From Niveispirillum sp943370215 (lineage in GTDB: Bacteria; Pseudomonadota; Alphaproteobacteria; Azospirillales; Azospirillaceae): a stretch of DNA of 64,000 nt. The stretch covers positions 124,001-188,000 of the forward strand of contig CALRQC020000004.1 of NCBI GenBank assembly GCA_943370215.1. Reading direction: 5' to 3'. Below are positions 32,375 through 41,836 of this stretch, piece after piece (position 1 is the stretch's first letter; every line of letters starts with the position of its first letter). Position numbers and translations under genes: made by a program. The notes beneath the pieces were generated by a model. It ran no database searches. It was not told the origin of the DNA and saw nothing but the letters and a program-made list of their open reading frames with translations.

Positions 32375-35263
32375 TTACAGCCAGTCCGCATCCCCCAGCC
32401 CGTGCACGATGCGACCTTCGGCAGCACCATATTGCAGGAAATGCAGCAGCGGGTTCAGCCCGGCCGCCGCCACATCCGGGTGATCGGCAGCATAAGCTTT
32501 GACATCGAAAGCCGCTGAGGGGTTGCGCCCTTCCCGCCAGCCATAGGTGTAGAAATGCGCCTCGGCGCTGGACAGCACCCCCTGCTGCACGGCCGCCGCC
32601 ACATCCGGATTCTTGGCCAGATACCAGTCCGTATCGAAGAAGGCGTTGGGGTCGCGCCCTTCCTTGAAGCCAGAGCGCACGAAATGTTCGTACCCGCTGG
32701 CCAGATCGCCCACCCGGACAGAGGCGGCCACATCCGGATTGGCCATCAGATAATATTGCTCGTCATAACCATAGGCCAGCAGCCCCTTGTCGACATAGCC
32801 CTCCCTGCCCTCTGCCCGGCCAGCCACCTGATAATGCTGATAGCCGCTGGTGAAGATGCCCTTGACCACTGCCGCCCGCACATCATCATAGCGGTTCAGA
32901 TAGGCGCTTTCACTGAAACCATTACCCAGATTGTCCGATACGGCATTGGGCTGGCGCCCCTCCGCCAGCCCATAGAGCTGGAAATGCTGCGCCCCGCTTT
33001 GCAGCAGACCCCGCGCCACGATATCGGCAACATCGGGGTTCTTGGTCAGATACCAGTTCTCATCCACCTGGGCCGACGGCACGGGCGAGCGCAGATCGGG
33101 TGTTGTCAGCAGGACCACCCGGTCGTTCAGCCGCAGCAGCTCGACCCCGGAAAGGATATCCGCGCCTTCCCCGTCTGGACGGTTATCGATCACCTGCACG
33201 CCGCCGGCCCCATCCCGCAGAATGGTGACATCGGCAAAACGGGCATTCATGCCCGCCGCCTGGGTTCCGTCACCGCCAATGATAAGGTCGTTGCCCTTGC
33301 CCCCTTGCAGCCGCGTGATACCTGCCGCCCCCTGAAGAATATCGGCATTGGCCGTGCCCTGGCCGCTGGTGATGGGCGCGGGGGACAGGACCAAACGATT
33401 CCCCCCAATGACGCTCAGCAGAGCGCCGGTACCAAGACCAGCGATATCAACCGCGTAATCAGCCCCGGCCGTCTCGTCCGCACCCACATAAAGCCGGACG
33501 CTGCCATCCGCGCCGTCCTTATAGCGGATGTCACCAAGAGCCAAGCCCTCCCAATCACCGGCCTGATAGCTGGAAATAGTCAAATCACCGGACACTATCG
33601 TTTGGCTAAAGGTGAGGATATCGCCTGCATGGAAATCCATCACTTGGTCGATATCACCTTCACTATTGTAGCCCGCCAACGGGAACCGGTCGTTACCCAA
33701 CCCGCCCCATAAGATGTCACTGCCCGTATTGCCGTTAACGACGTCATTGCCAGCACCGGCCCTGATCACATCTGAGCCGGCACCGCCGGCCAATGTCTCC
33801 GTCCGGTCACTTCCGTCAATAACATCATTATAGCGGGTGCCACGGACCAGAACGGCTTCGATTGAATAAAGCTGATCAACCTCACCCTTATTAATGACAA
33901 TACGATTTTCGGTAACAATTACCTGTATGCCGTAAACATTTAAGGAATAATCCAGAACAGCAAGGTCGTATCCCGCCCCGCCATTCATAATATCATTTCC
34001 GCTTCCTCCTTCCAGTACATCGTCTCCAGCACCACCGTGCAGAGTATCATGCCCCCAGCCGCCATACAGCGTGTCCGCAAGGTTACTGCCGACAATCGAG
34101 TCAGAGCCCTGATTGCCGAACAGAAGGTTACGAACATTGCCAACGCCGGCCAAATTATCATTATAAACCGTTCCTTTAATAAGGTGATATTCAAGACCAT
34201 TAACGATTAATTTTTCCACATCCTCAATATAAACATATCCATCATCTTTAAAATTATCTGAATACAAATAGCTATATACGTTTAAGCCGTAGAACTGCTC
34301 TTCAGAAAATTGGGGAGAAATGCTGTAAGTACGAAGACCGTTGGCCGTATCAAATGTCAGTTCGGCGGTATCAAAGCCAGCACCGCCATAGAAAGTGCTT
34401 GTCCCGTCAAGGCGCTTCCGCAACAGGTCATCACCAGCCCCGCCATTCAACGTATCATCGCCGCTGAAACCATCCAGCGTATCATTGCCATCAAGCCCGG
34501 CAAGGCTGTCATTATTATTTGTGCCGACCAGCAGGTCATCACCTGCAGTCCCCATCAAAGTAATTCCGGGGATATAGGTCAAATTTCCAACACCAATTCC
34601 GAAGGAGTGGATAGTATATTCGCCCACCATTATTACACTATAATCCGCACCGACTACACCATCTGTATCAACATAAAGTTCCGCAGTCCATGTATTGTAA
34701 AAACGAACCTGCACGGCTCCGCCCAACGCGCCGGTACCATCCCCGTCGGATATTGACGTGATGGTCCGACCCAGATTGATCTGGTCACCAGAGCTAAAAT
34801 CCCTGACATAGTCTCTACCGCCTGAAACAGGCGAAAGGTATAATAAATCGGCCCCGTTACCGCCATCCAGGGTGTTTTGCCCCCCCAGTCCCCATATTAT
34901 ATCGTCCCCATCACCGCCGCTGAGATTGTCATTACCGGCACCACCCCGCAATATGTCGGCGCCAGCGGTACCTGACAGTAAATATCCGGCCGTAACCTGC
35001 GGTTCGACCTGCAATGTCACCGTGGCACCGGAAACGGCACTGGCATCGATCCACTGTAATGGCAGGGTAACGTTGGACAGATCGAAAGGCTGGTCATTCA
35101 ACCGACCGGTCAGCCCTTTGTCACCTATGGTGATGAGCAGATGACCGGTGTCTGACCCTGACAGCTTCAAGATGTCCTGTTGTCCGGGGATGGAGTTCGC
35201 TACCTGCTGCGCCACTATGCCCACGACCTGCCACCTGTTTCCTGGATTTATCCTTTGGGACAC
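32375..35263 (-). CDS. RTX-type calcium-binding protein with C-terminal 43-residue repeats
   Basis: The 962-residue acidic protein carries blocks of glycine-rich nonapeptide repeats (GGAGNDNLSGGDGDDIIWG near residue 110; NNDSLAGLDGNDTLDGFSGD; GGWGHDTLHGGAGDDVLEGG; GGAGSDVIRAGAGNDVV). These bind calcium in type I secreted proteins. From about residue 733 to the end there are five repeats of a different kind, with consensus YLxxNPDVAAAVxxGxLxS then HFxxYGxxEGRxPN. No N-terminal signal peptide is present, as expected for type I export, but no export genes are nearby. The start is a GTG. Base composition drops in the middle (about 33.8-34.7 kb). A role in adhesion or matrix is only an inference. 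Confidence 0.85.
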   Translation of the reverse strand: MSQRINPGNRWQVVGIVAQQVANSIPGQQDILKLSGSDTGHLLITIGDKGLTGRLNDQPFDLSNVTLPLQWIDASAVSGATVTLQVEPQVTAGYLLSGTAGADILRGGAGNDNLSGGDGDDIIWGLGGQNTLDGGNGADLLYLSPVSGGRDYVRDFSSGDQINLGRTITSISDGDGTGALGGAVQVRFYNTWTAELYVDTDGVVGADYSVIMVGEYTIHSFGIGVGNLTYIPGITLMGTAGDDLLVGTNNNDSLAGLDGNDTLDGFSGDDTLNGGAGDDLLRKRLDGTSTFYGGAGFDTAELTFDTANGLRTYSISPQFSEEQFYGLNVYSYLYSDNFKDDGYVYIEDVEKLIVNGLEYHLIKGTVYNDNLAGVGNVRNLLFGNQGSDSIVGSNLADTLYGGWGHDTLHGGAGDDVLEGGSGNDIMNGGAGYDLAVLDYSLNVYGIQVIVTENRIVINKGEVDQLYSIEAVLVRGTRYNDVIDGSDRTETLAGGAGSDVIRAGAGNDVVNGNTGSDILWGGLGNDRFPLAGYNSEGDIDQVMDFHAGDILTFSQTIVSGDLTISSYQAGDWEGLALGDIRYKDGADGSVRLYVGADETAGADYAVDIAGLGTGALLSVIGGNRLVLSPAPITSGQGTANADILQGAAGITRLQGGKGNDLIIGGDGTQAAGMNARFADVTILRDGAGGVQVIDNRPDGEGADILSGVELLRLNDRVVLLTTPDLRSPVPSAQVDENWYLTKNPDVADIVARGLLQSGAQHFQLYGLAEGRQPNAVSDNLGNGFSESAYLNRYDDVRAAVVKGIFTSGYQHYQVAGRAEGREGYVDKGLLAYGYDEQYYLMANPDVAASVRVGDLASGYEHFVRSGFKEGRDPNAFFDTDWYLAKNPDVAAAVQQGVLSSAEAHFYTYGWREGRNPSAAFDVKAYAADHPDVAAAGLNPLLHFLQYGAAEGRIVHGLGDADWL

Positions 35264-35314
35264 AGTAGCAAATGATTGACAGGGAACAATCCTACAGAAG
35301 TAATAGGGGCTCGA

Positions 35315-38300
35315 TCACAACTCCAAAACCTCCACCACCCCCTGCAGGGACTTGATGGCGGCACGGCCGGCGCTGTCGATCTGGAAGGTTTTCGGCAAGG
35401 CAATCTCCACCTCCCGCAGGGCATCCACTTCCACCGCCAGCATCACCTTGCCGCGCCCCGGCGGCAGGCGGGACAGGGTGTTCTTGATGCCCTCCACGGC
35501 GCGCACATCATCCACCAGAATGCGCAAGCCAGCGGCGGTCTTGGAGACCTCCTCCTCCAGCAACTGCACGCCGTGGCAGGTCAGGCGGATTTCCTCCCCA
35601 TTGCGCTGGGCATCCACCGATACAAGCACGGCCTTGCCGGCCTCCAGCATCTCCCGGCTCTGGGCCAGGGTTTCCTGGAACAGGGTCACCTCGAAAACGC
35701 CGGTGGCGTCCGACAGGGTGACGAAGGCGAAGCGGTTACCGCTTTTGGCCGTGCGTTCCTGGCGGGCCACCACGATGCCAGCCATCTTGTAGCGGGTGGA
35801 TTTGGCATCGCGCATGGCCTTGGGCAGATCGGCATGTTTCACCACCCGCATCCGGGTCAGGGCGGGCGCAAACGTATCCATCGGGTGGGCCGAGAGATAA
35901 AAGCCAATCGCCTCGAACTCGTGCCGCAGCTTTTCCAGCGGTTCCCAATCCGGCACTTTCGGCAGGTCCGGGGCCTTCAGCGCCTCGGTGGCACCGAACA
36001 GGCTGGCCATGCCGCTTTCCCGCTGCTGCGCTTCGGCCTGGGCGTAGCGCAACACGGTTTCCAGCCCGGCGAACAATTGCTGGCGGTTGCGCGACAGGCT
36101 GTCAAAGGCCCCCGCGCAGACCAGCTTTTCCATCATCCGCTTGTTCATCACTGTATGATCAACACGGCGGGCGAAATCGAACACATCCTTATAGGGGCCA
36201 TTGGCGCGGCGCTCGGCCACCACCGATTCCATCGCCTGCGCCCCCACCCCCTTGATGGCGGCCAGGGCATAGCGCACGGCCCGGCTGCCATCGGGCAGGG
36301 TTTCCACGGCGAAGCGGGCGGCAGAGGCGTTCACATCCGGCGGCAGCAGCTTGATCCGCAAGCGCATCAGCTCCTGGCGGAACTGGTTCAGCTTGTCGGT
36401 ATTGCCCATATCATAGGTCATGGTGGCGGCCATGAACTCGACCGGGTAATTGGCCTTCATGAAGGCCGTCTGATAGGCCACCAGCGCATAGGCCGCCGCG
36501 TGGGATTTATTGAAGCCGTAACCGGCGAACTTGTTCACCTGATCGAAGATCAGACCGGACTGTTCTTCCGGCACGGCCAGCTTTTCAGCGGAACCGGCAA
36601 TGAATTTCGCCCGCTCCTTCTCCATCTCCTCCTTGATCTTCTTACCCATGGCGCGGCGCAGCAGGTCAGCACCGCCAAGGCTGTAGCCAGCCAGCACCTG
36701 GGCGATCTGCATCACCTGTTCCTGATACACCATGATGCCGAAGGTCTCCTCCAGGATCGGCTGCAAGGCCGGGTGCATGTAATCCGGTTCTTCCTGCTTG
36801 AATTTCACCTTGATGTATTTGGGGATATTATCCATCGGGCCGGGGCGGTAGAGCGAGACCAGTGCGATAATATCCTCAATCCGGTTCGGCTTCATGCGGC
36901 GCAGCACGTCGCGCATCCCCGAACTTTCAAGCTGGAACACCCCGGAACTCTCGGCCCGGCCCAGGATGTCGTAGGACTTCTTGTCCTCCATATCCAAATC
37001 CAGCAGATCCAGTTCCGGGCCCAGATCGCGCACATGGTCGACCGCCGTTTTCAGCACGGTCAGCGTCTTCAGGCCCAGAAAGTCGAACTTCACCAGACCT
37101 GCCAGTTCGACATATTTCATGTTGAACTGGGTGACCGGCATGTCTGACCGCGGGTCGCGGTACATCGGCACCAACTCATAGAGCGGACGGTCGCCGATCA
37201 CCACGCCGGCGGCGTGGGTGGAGGCGTGGCGGTAGAGCCCTTCCAGCCGCAGCGCGATGGTCAGCAGGCGGGCCACCGTTTCATCCCCGCGCTGCATTTC
37301 CTGCAATTGCGGCTCCCCGTCCAGCGCCTGTTGCAGGGTGACGGGGTTGGCGGGGTTGTTGGGGATCAGTTTGCAGATACGGTCCACCTGACCATAGGGC
37401 ATCTGCAACGTGCGCCCCACATCGCGCACCACGGCGCGGGCCTGCAGCTTACCAAAGGTGATGATCTGGCCGACCTTGTCATACCCGTATTTCTGCTGAA
37501 CATATTTGATCACCTCTTCCCGGCGATCCTGGCAGAAATCGATATCGAAGTCGGGCATCGACACGCGTTCCGGGTTCAGGAAGCGTTCGAACAGCAACCC
37601 ATAGCGGATCGGGTCCAGGTCGGTGATCAGCAATGACCATGCAACCAGCGATCCGGCACCCGAGCCACGGCCCGGCCCGACGGGAATGCCGTGGTCCTTG
37701 GCCCATTTGATGAAGTCCGACACGATCAAGAAGTAGCCGGGGAACTTCATCTTGATGATGGTTTCCAGCTCGAAATCCAGCCGTTCCCGGTATTCCTTCT
37801 CGATCTTCTCCTTCTCATCCTGCGCCATGCCGCTGGTGAACACATATTTGTTCAGGCGGTAGGTCAGGCCGTCATGCGCCTGGATGCGCAATTCATCGGG
37901 CTCCTCACGCCCGCCCTCGCTGGCAAAGGGCGGCAGGATCGGGTTCACCTTGCGCGGCATGTAGGCGCAGCGCCGGGCGATGACGACGGTATTGTCCACC
38001 GCCTCCGGCAGATCGGCGAACAGTTCCCGCATCTCGGCGGCGGTCTTGAAATAATGCTGCGGGGTGACGCGGCGGCGATCCTCCTGCATCACATAGGCAC
38101 CATCGGCGATGCAGAGCAGCACGTCGTGCGCCTCGTACATGTCCGCCGTGGCGAAATAAGCATCGTTGGTGGCGACCAGCGGAATATCGTGCCCATAGGC
38201 CAGATCGATCAGATCGGGCTCCACCTTGGCTTCCGCCTGGCCGATCGGCCCTTCGGCATGGCGCATCAACTCAATATAAAGTCGGCCTGGGAACAGGGTT

Positions 38301-38893
38301 TTCAGCTTTGCCAGCAGGTCCAGCGCGTGGGGCTTCTGCCCATCCAGCAACAGCCGGTTCAACCCGCCGCCGACCCCGGCGGTCAGGCAGATCAACCCGT
38401 CGGTCAGCCCCTCCATATCCTCCAGTGATACCTGGGGCAGCAGGCCGGGATCGGTATCCATGAAGGCCTTGGAGACCAGCCGCATCAGGTTGCGGTACCC
38501 CTGCTCGCTCTGCACCAGCAGGACAAGCTGGTCGGCCCCCGGCCCCAGCACCCTTCCCGCCACCTTTTTCAAGGGACCGAAGGGGGTGATCCACATCTGG
38601 CAGCCGATGATGGGCTGGATACCATCGTCGGATGCCGCCATAGCGAATTCCAGGCAGCCGAACAGGTTGCCGGTATCGGTGACGGCCACCGCCGGGAAGC
38701 CGTGCTTCTTGCACAGCTTCACCAGCTCCTTGGGCTTGATCGCCCCTTCCGCCAGGGAATAGGCGGAATGGACACGCAGATGGATGAAACCGGGGTCGGA
38801 CAAGGCGGCAACGATCAGGCTACGGAGCGGGATTGATCCAGACCCTACCGCAAAGCAGGGGCCGGATGCGACTCCCCCATCCGTCTGATGCAT
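35315..38893 (-). CDS. dnaE: DNA polymerase III alpha subunit
   Basis: The 1192-residue replicative polymerase begins with a PHP domain (FIHLRVHSAYSLAEGAIKPKEL). The polymerase core follows with YFLIVSDFIKWAKDHGIPVGPGRGSGAGSLVAW and PDFDIDFCQDRREEVI, where the catalytic Asp residues lie. The finger region includes NIPKYIKVK and GYGFNKSHAAAYALVAYQTA. Later come a tandem HhH and an OB domain (MAGIVVARQERTAKSGNRFAF). The length is normal. The N-terminal 30 residues before DPGFIH look unconserved, so the true start may be later than the ATG at 38893. Confidence 0.97.
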   Translation of the reverse strand: MHQTDGGVASGPCFAVGSGSIPLRSLIVAALSDPGFIHLRVHSAYSLAEGAIKPKELVKLCKKHGFPAVAVTDTGNLFGCLEFAMAASDDGIQPIIGCQMWITPFGPLKKVAGRVLGPGADQLVLLVQSEQGYRNLMRLVSKAFMDTDPGLLPQVSLEDMEGLTDGLICLTAGVGGGLNRLLLDGQKPHALDLLAKLKTLFPGRLYIELMRHAEGPIGQAEAKVEPDLIDLAYGHDIPLVATNDAYFATADMYEAHDVLLCIADGAYVMQEDRRRVTPQHYFKTAAEMRELFADLPEAVDNTVVIARRCAYMPRKVNPILPPFASEGGREEPDELRIQAHDGLTYRLNKYVFTSGMAQDEKEKIEKEYRERLDFELETIIKMKFPGYFLIVSDFIKWAKDHGIPVGPGRGSGAGSLVAWSLLITDLDPIRYGLLFERFLNPERVSMPDFDIDFCQDRREEVIKYVQQKYGYDKVGQIITFGKLQARAVVRDVGRTLQMPYGQVDRICKLIPNNPANPVTLQQALDGEPQLQEMQRGDETVARLLTIALRLEGLYRHASTHAAGVVIGDRPLYELVPMYRDPRSDMPVTQFNMKYVELAGLVKFDFLGLKTLTVLKTAVDHVRDLGPELDLLDLDMEDKKSYDILGRAESSGVFQLESSGMRDVLRRMKPNRIEDIIALVSLYRPGPMDNIPKYIKVKFKQEEPDYMHPALQPILEETFGIMVYQEQVMQIAQVLAGYSLGGADLLRRAMGKKIKEEMEKERAKFIAGSAEKLAVPEEQSGLIFDQVNKFAGYGFNKSHAAAYALVAYQTAFMKANYPVEFMAATMTYDMGNTDKLNQFRQELMRLRIKLLPPDVNASAARFAVETLPDGSRAVRYALAAIKGVGAQAMESVVAERRANGPYKDVFDFARRVDHTVMNKRMMEKLVCAGAFDSLSRNRQQLFAGLETVLRYAQAEAQQRESGMASLFGATEALKAPDLPKVPDWEPLEKLRHEFEAIGFYLSAHPMDTFAPALTRMRVVKHADLPKAMRDAKSTRYKMAGIVVARQERTAKSGNRFAFVTLSDATGVFEVTLFQETLAQSREMLEAGKAVLVSVDAQRNGEEIRLTCHGVQLLEEEVSKTAAGLRILVDDVRAVEGIKNTLSRLPPGRGKVMLAVEVDALREVEIALPKTFQIDSAGRAAIKSLQGVVEVLEL

Positions 38894-38947
38894 CTGGTAT
38901 GCTGATCAAACCTTGACCATCGCCCCCGCCCGCCAACAGGAAATGGC

Positions 38948-39523
38948 ATGACCGACAGTCACGATCTGCTGACATCCATCCTGGCGAAATCACCCCTGAT
39001 CGGGAAAATTCTGGCCAATTGGAACCGGGTTGCCCTGCCCAACGGTTGGCTGGCTGCGGGGGCCGTGGCACAGACGGTGTGGAACAATGCCTTCGGGCTT
39101 CCCCATGATCACGGCATCAACGATATCGACATCGTCTATTTCGACGCCGATGATCTTTCCGCCGACGCGGAACAGGCGCACGCCAGCCGGATCAGGGACA
39201 TATTCGCCGATATACCGGTCTGGAAGGATGTGAAAAACCAGGCGCGGGTCCATCTCTGGTACCAGGGCAGCTTCGGCTATCCCATTCCCCCTTATCGGTC
39301 GATCACGGAAGCGGTGGCGACCTTCCCCACGACGGCCACCACAGTGGCGGTCCGCCCGCAGGGCAATGGGCTGGAGATATGTGCGCCCTATGGGCTGACC
39401 GATCTTCTGGCACCGCTGGTGCGACCAAACCAGAGACAGATTACACGCACTATTTATGAGAAAAAGGCTGCCCGCTGGGCCGCACTCTGGCCTGAACTGA
39501 CCATAAAGAAATGGGATGAATAG
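38948..39523 (+). CDS. Nucleotidyltransferase family protein (PF06042 type)
   Basis: The 191-residue protein carries the minimal nucleotidyltransferase pattern GWLAAGAVAQTVWN followed by the acidic pair NDIDIVYFDADDL, and later VHLWYQGSFGYPIPPYRSI. This matches the PF06042 family of predicted nucleotidyltransferases, which has no assigned substrate. The ATG at 38948 has AGGAAATGGC upstream. It is divergent from dnaE across 54 bases, so their promoters must overlap. The C-terminal part is slightly AT-richer than its surroundings. Confidence 0.8.
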   Translation: MTDSHDLLTSILAKSPLIGKILANWNRVALPNGWLAAGAVAQTVWNNAFGLPHDHGINDIDIVYFDADDLSADAEQAHASRIRDIFADIPVWKDVKNQARVHLWYQGSFGYPIPPYRSITEAVATFPTTATTVAVRPQGNGLEICAPYGLTDLLAPLVRPNQRQITRTIYEKKAARWAALWPELTIKKWDE

Positions 39524-39623
39524 CACTATTCATCCAACGCAGAATGGAACGGTTACAAGGAATTCAACTGCGCCCTTCTCCACAATTCTACTGTCGTTTC
39601 TTCACCACAATCAGCCCAATTCC

Positions 39624-40004
39624 TTATCTTTTAAATTCGCGCAGTAGCCGGCGCATCCACAGGCCACAGCCGATATCCGTGGCGGCGACCAGCAGCAGCC
39701 AGAGCATCCCCCACAGGGTCAGATGGCCCCAGCCGATGCCCAGCAGCGCCAGGGTGCAGGCCCCGGCAGCAAAGGCCAGCAGCGGCGCCAGCCCCACGGC
39801 ATGGCTGCGGGACAGCAGCCAGAGCACGCCGCCCAAGGCAAAACAGGAAAGCCCCAGGCCACGTATCAGCCAAGTGATTGCTGGAATGGCCACCAACTGC
39901 GGATCGGCGAAAACCAGGGCCACGATCATGGCATAAATCCGCACCGCGCGTTGGGCAGCATCGGCTGAGACGGTGAAAGGCTGGTTTTGCTCACTGAGAA
40001 TCAT
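39624..40004 (-). CDS. Small inner-membrane protein of unknown function
   Basis: The 126-residue protein has a short polar N-terminus (MILSEQNQPFTVSADAAQRA) and about four hydrophobic helices: IYAMIVALVFADPQ, WLIRGLGLSCFALGGVLWLL, LLAFAAGACTLALLGIG and LWGMLWLLLVAATDIGCGLW. It ends with a basic tail (MRRLLREFKR), which suggests a cytoplasmic C-terminus. I do not recognise a named family. It is upstream of nothing obvious on its strand and lies 92 nt after the surface-protein gene. Confidence 0.6.
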   Translation of the reverse strand: MILSEQNQPFTVSADAAQRAVRIYAMIVALVFADPQLVAIPAITWLIRGLGLSCFALGGVLWLLSRSHAVGLAPLLAFAAGACTLALLGIGWGHLTLWGMLWLLLVAATDIGCGLWMRRLLREFKR

Positions 40005-40096
40005 GGCATCCTCCCGGCAAGGCGAGAATGATGCCCTGTTTCAACGCTTCCTGCAAAGGGGCCGGGGCAGCGATCTGCCGCCCCGGCCACACGCGC

Positions 40097-40831
40097 TTAC
40101 TGCTGATCGTTCACCACCTGCCAGACCCCGTCCGGCATCCGGCAGGCCGTGCCATAGGCATCTTCCGCACGACCACCGATCATCACCGTCTGCTGGAATT
40201 CCCGGCAATAGGAACCGGTGGCGGTGCGCCCCTCCCGCACAGCCACCACTTGGCCATTGGCCCCGCTGTCCGACCAATAGATCGGCTGGCCGATGGGGGC
40301 GGCAGTGGCGCGGATCTGGGCATCTTCCAGGGCGCGCTGCTGGTTCTCATTGATATTGTTCAGCATGGCGAGCGTGATGCCGGTCAGGCCCAGCCACAGC
40401 AGGGCGTCATCGTCGCGGCGATAGTGACCATAACCATTGTACCAATGGCCATAGGGGCGGACCACCACCACATCCCGGTAAACCCGGCGACGCTCCGGCG
40501 GGATATAGTAATTCACCACCGGGCGACGGTCATGCTCCCACCAGCCCGGCGGCGGGCCGGGGGGCGGGCCGGGGCGGTAAATATGCACGTCCTCATGGAC
40601 ATAGACATCCCGGCGCCGGTCCGGCCCGTGCCAGTCGCGGTCACGGTCACGGTCACGGTCACGGTCACCATGCCAGTCCCGATCGCGGTGCCAATCCCGG
40701 TCGTCATCATGATGGCCGTGCCAACCCCAGCCCCGATCATCATCGCCCGGGCGCGCGAAGGAAGGCGGCACCACAAGGCTGAGCACAAGGCCGGCCGTCG
40801 CGGCGATGGCAGTGAAAGGGCGGATACGCAT
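40097..40831 (-). CDS. Secreted Asp/Arg-rich protein with RT0821/Lpp0805-like C-terminal domain
   Basis: The 244-residue product has a cleavable signal peptide (FTAIAATAGLVLSLVVPPSFA). A highly charged region of DRD and DWH repeats (about residues 28-75) is followed by a Pro-rich stretch and a short hydrophobic patch (LLWLGLTGITLAML). The C-terminal module is SYCREFQQTVMIGGRAEDAYGTACRMPDGVW. That last module, with two Cys, matches the RT0821/Lpp0805 surface-protein family of small envelope proteins. The DR repeats come from a 6-bp tandem repeat in the DNA. The ATG at 40831 has GGTTACC-type sequence upstream. Confidence 0.75.
   Translation of the reverse strand: MRIRPFTAIAATAGLVLSLVVPPSFARPGDDDRGWGWHGHHDDDRDWHRDRDWHGDRDRDRDRDRDWHGPDRRRDVYVHEDVHIYRPGPPPGPPPGWWEHDRRPVVNYYIPPERRRVYRDVVVVRPYGHWYNGYGHYRRDDDALLWLGLTGITLAMLNNINENQQRALEDAQIRATAAPIGQPIYWSDSGANGQVVAVREGRTATGSYCREFQQTVMIGGRAEDAYGTACRMPDGVWQVVNDQQ
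40639..40668. repeat. Five tandem copies of GGTCAC
   Basis: A perfect 6-bp direct repeat in five copies within the coding region. On the coding strand it gives alternating Asp and Arg codons in the mature N-terminal part of the surface protein. Copy-number change keeps the frame and would only alter the length of the charged stretch. Confidence 0.9.
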
Positions 40832-40956
40832 GGTAACCTCACCATAACAGGCCCGACAGGGGGGCCTTGATCAGCGTCAAGATGAACCGCGCTCACGGCA
40901 AAATCTGGGCATGATCAGGGTGAAGAAGCGGTTTCACGGCCCCTACCCCCTTTTCG

Positions 40957-41835
40957 TTACCCCGCCGACCAGCCGGCCCAAAGATGCGCCGTTGCCAGCG
41001 ACCGCCAGGGCGCGAAACGGCGCATCATCTCCCCCTGTTCTACGGGCGTGGGGCGCCTTTCCATGCGATTGAAATTCTGCAAGGCTGCTGCCAGCCCAGC
41101 GTCACCCAGGGGGGCGATATCCGGCATGGCGCAGGCCCGCAACAGCACATAGGCGCGTGTCCAGGGGCCGATGCCCTTGATACCGGTCAGCGCCGCCTCT
41201 GCCGCATCGGGGGCCAGATGCGGCAGGCTTTCATAATCCACCCCTGCACTGGCGGCAGTGATCAGATAGGCCGCCTTGGCGCGGGAGAATTTCAGCCGGC
41301 CCAACAGGTCCGGGTCCAGGGCGGCAATCCCGTCCGGCGTGGGGTGGGCCTTCATGCCCGACGGATGGTCCAGCCCCGCCAGTTCAATCAGCGTGCGGCG
41401 CAATTGCCCGGCAAAGCGCAAATTCACCTGTTGGCCGACAATGGCCCAACATAGGGCTTCAAACACACTGGCCGTCTGGGGCAGGCGCAGGCCGGGGCCA
41501 CAACGGGACAGCAGGCGCGCCACCTCCCCATCTTCTGCCGCCAGTGCCTCAAACCCTGCCCCATCCAGGGACAAGCCCAGCATTCGGCTGGCGGCATCGG
41601 CCAAGGCCGCCGCCTCCCCCGCACTCAGGTCTGCCGGGTCGGCGGAAAGCCGTGCAACATCGGCCCCGATCTCAATCTCCAGCCGGATGGCACGGCCGGC
41701 CGGGGCCAGCAGCTTGGTGATGCGGTTGCCCACCACCCGTTCCGACAGCCCGTCCGGATCGCGGCCATGATAGGCCAGCACCCAATCGGCGCGGTATCCC
41801 GCCGGCAAATCCAGGTCCGGCAGCGCGCCCGCCAT
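40957..41835 (-). CDS. alkA: DNA-3-methyladenine glycosylase II
   Basis: The 292-residue base-excision enzyme belongs to the HhH-GPD superfamily. An AlkA-type N domain (about 1-110) precedes VFEALCWAIVGQQVNLRFAG. The helix-hairpin-helix follows with catalytic Asp: LTGIKGIGPWTRAYVLLRAC then MPDIAPLGDAGLAAAL. The C-terminus reads FAPWRSLATAHLW, as in AlkA. The ATG at 41835 lies 1 nt after the lolD stop, so this repair gene is carried in the lol transcript. Confidence 0.93.
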   Translation of the reverse strand: MAGALPDLDLPAGYRADWVLAYHGRDPDGLSERVVGNRITKLLAPAGRAIRLEIEIGADVARLSADPADLSAGEAAALADAASRMLGLSLDGAGFEALAAEDGEVARLLSRCGPGLRLPQTASVFEALCWAIVGQQVNLRFAGQLRRTLIELAGLDHPSGMKAHPTPDGIAALDPDLLGRLKFSRAKAAYLITAASAGVDYESLPHLAPDAAEAALTGIKGIGPWTRAYVLLRACAMPDIAPLGDAGLAAALQNFNRMERRPTPVEQGEMMRRFAPWRSLATAHLWAGWSAG

Positions 41836-41836
41836 C

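Noticed and set aside
35276..37147. 623-residue plus-strand open frame opposite dnaE
   Set aside because: Composition artefact of high third-position GC; the minus strand encodes the replicative polymerase in full.
40630..40680. Possible CRISPR-like array from repeated GGTCAC
   Set aside because: The unit is 6 bp with no spacers and keeps the reading frame of a surface protein; no cas genes are present.
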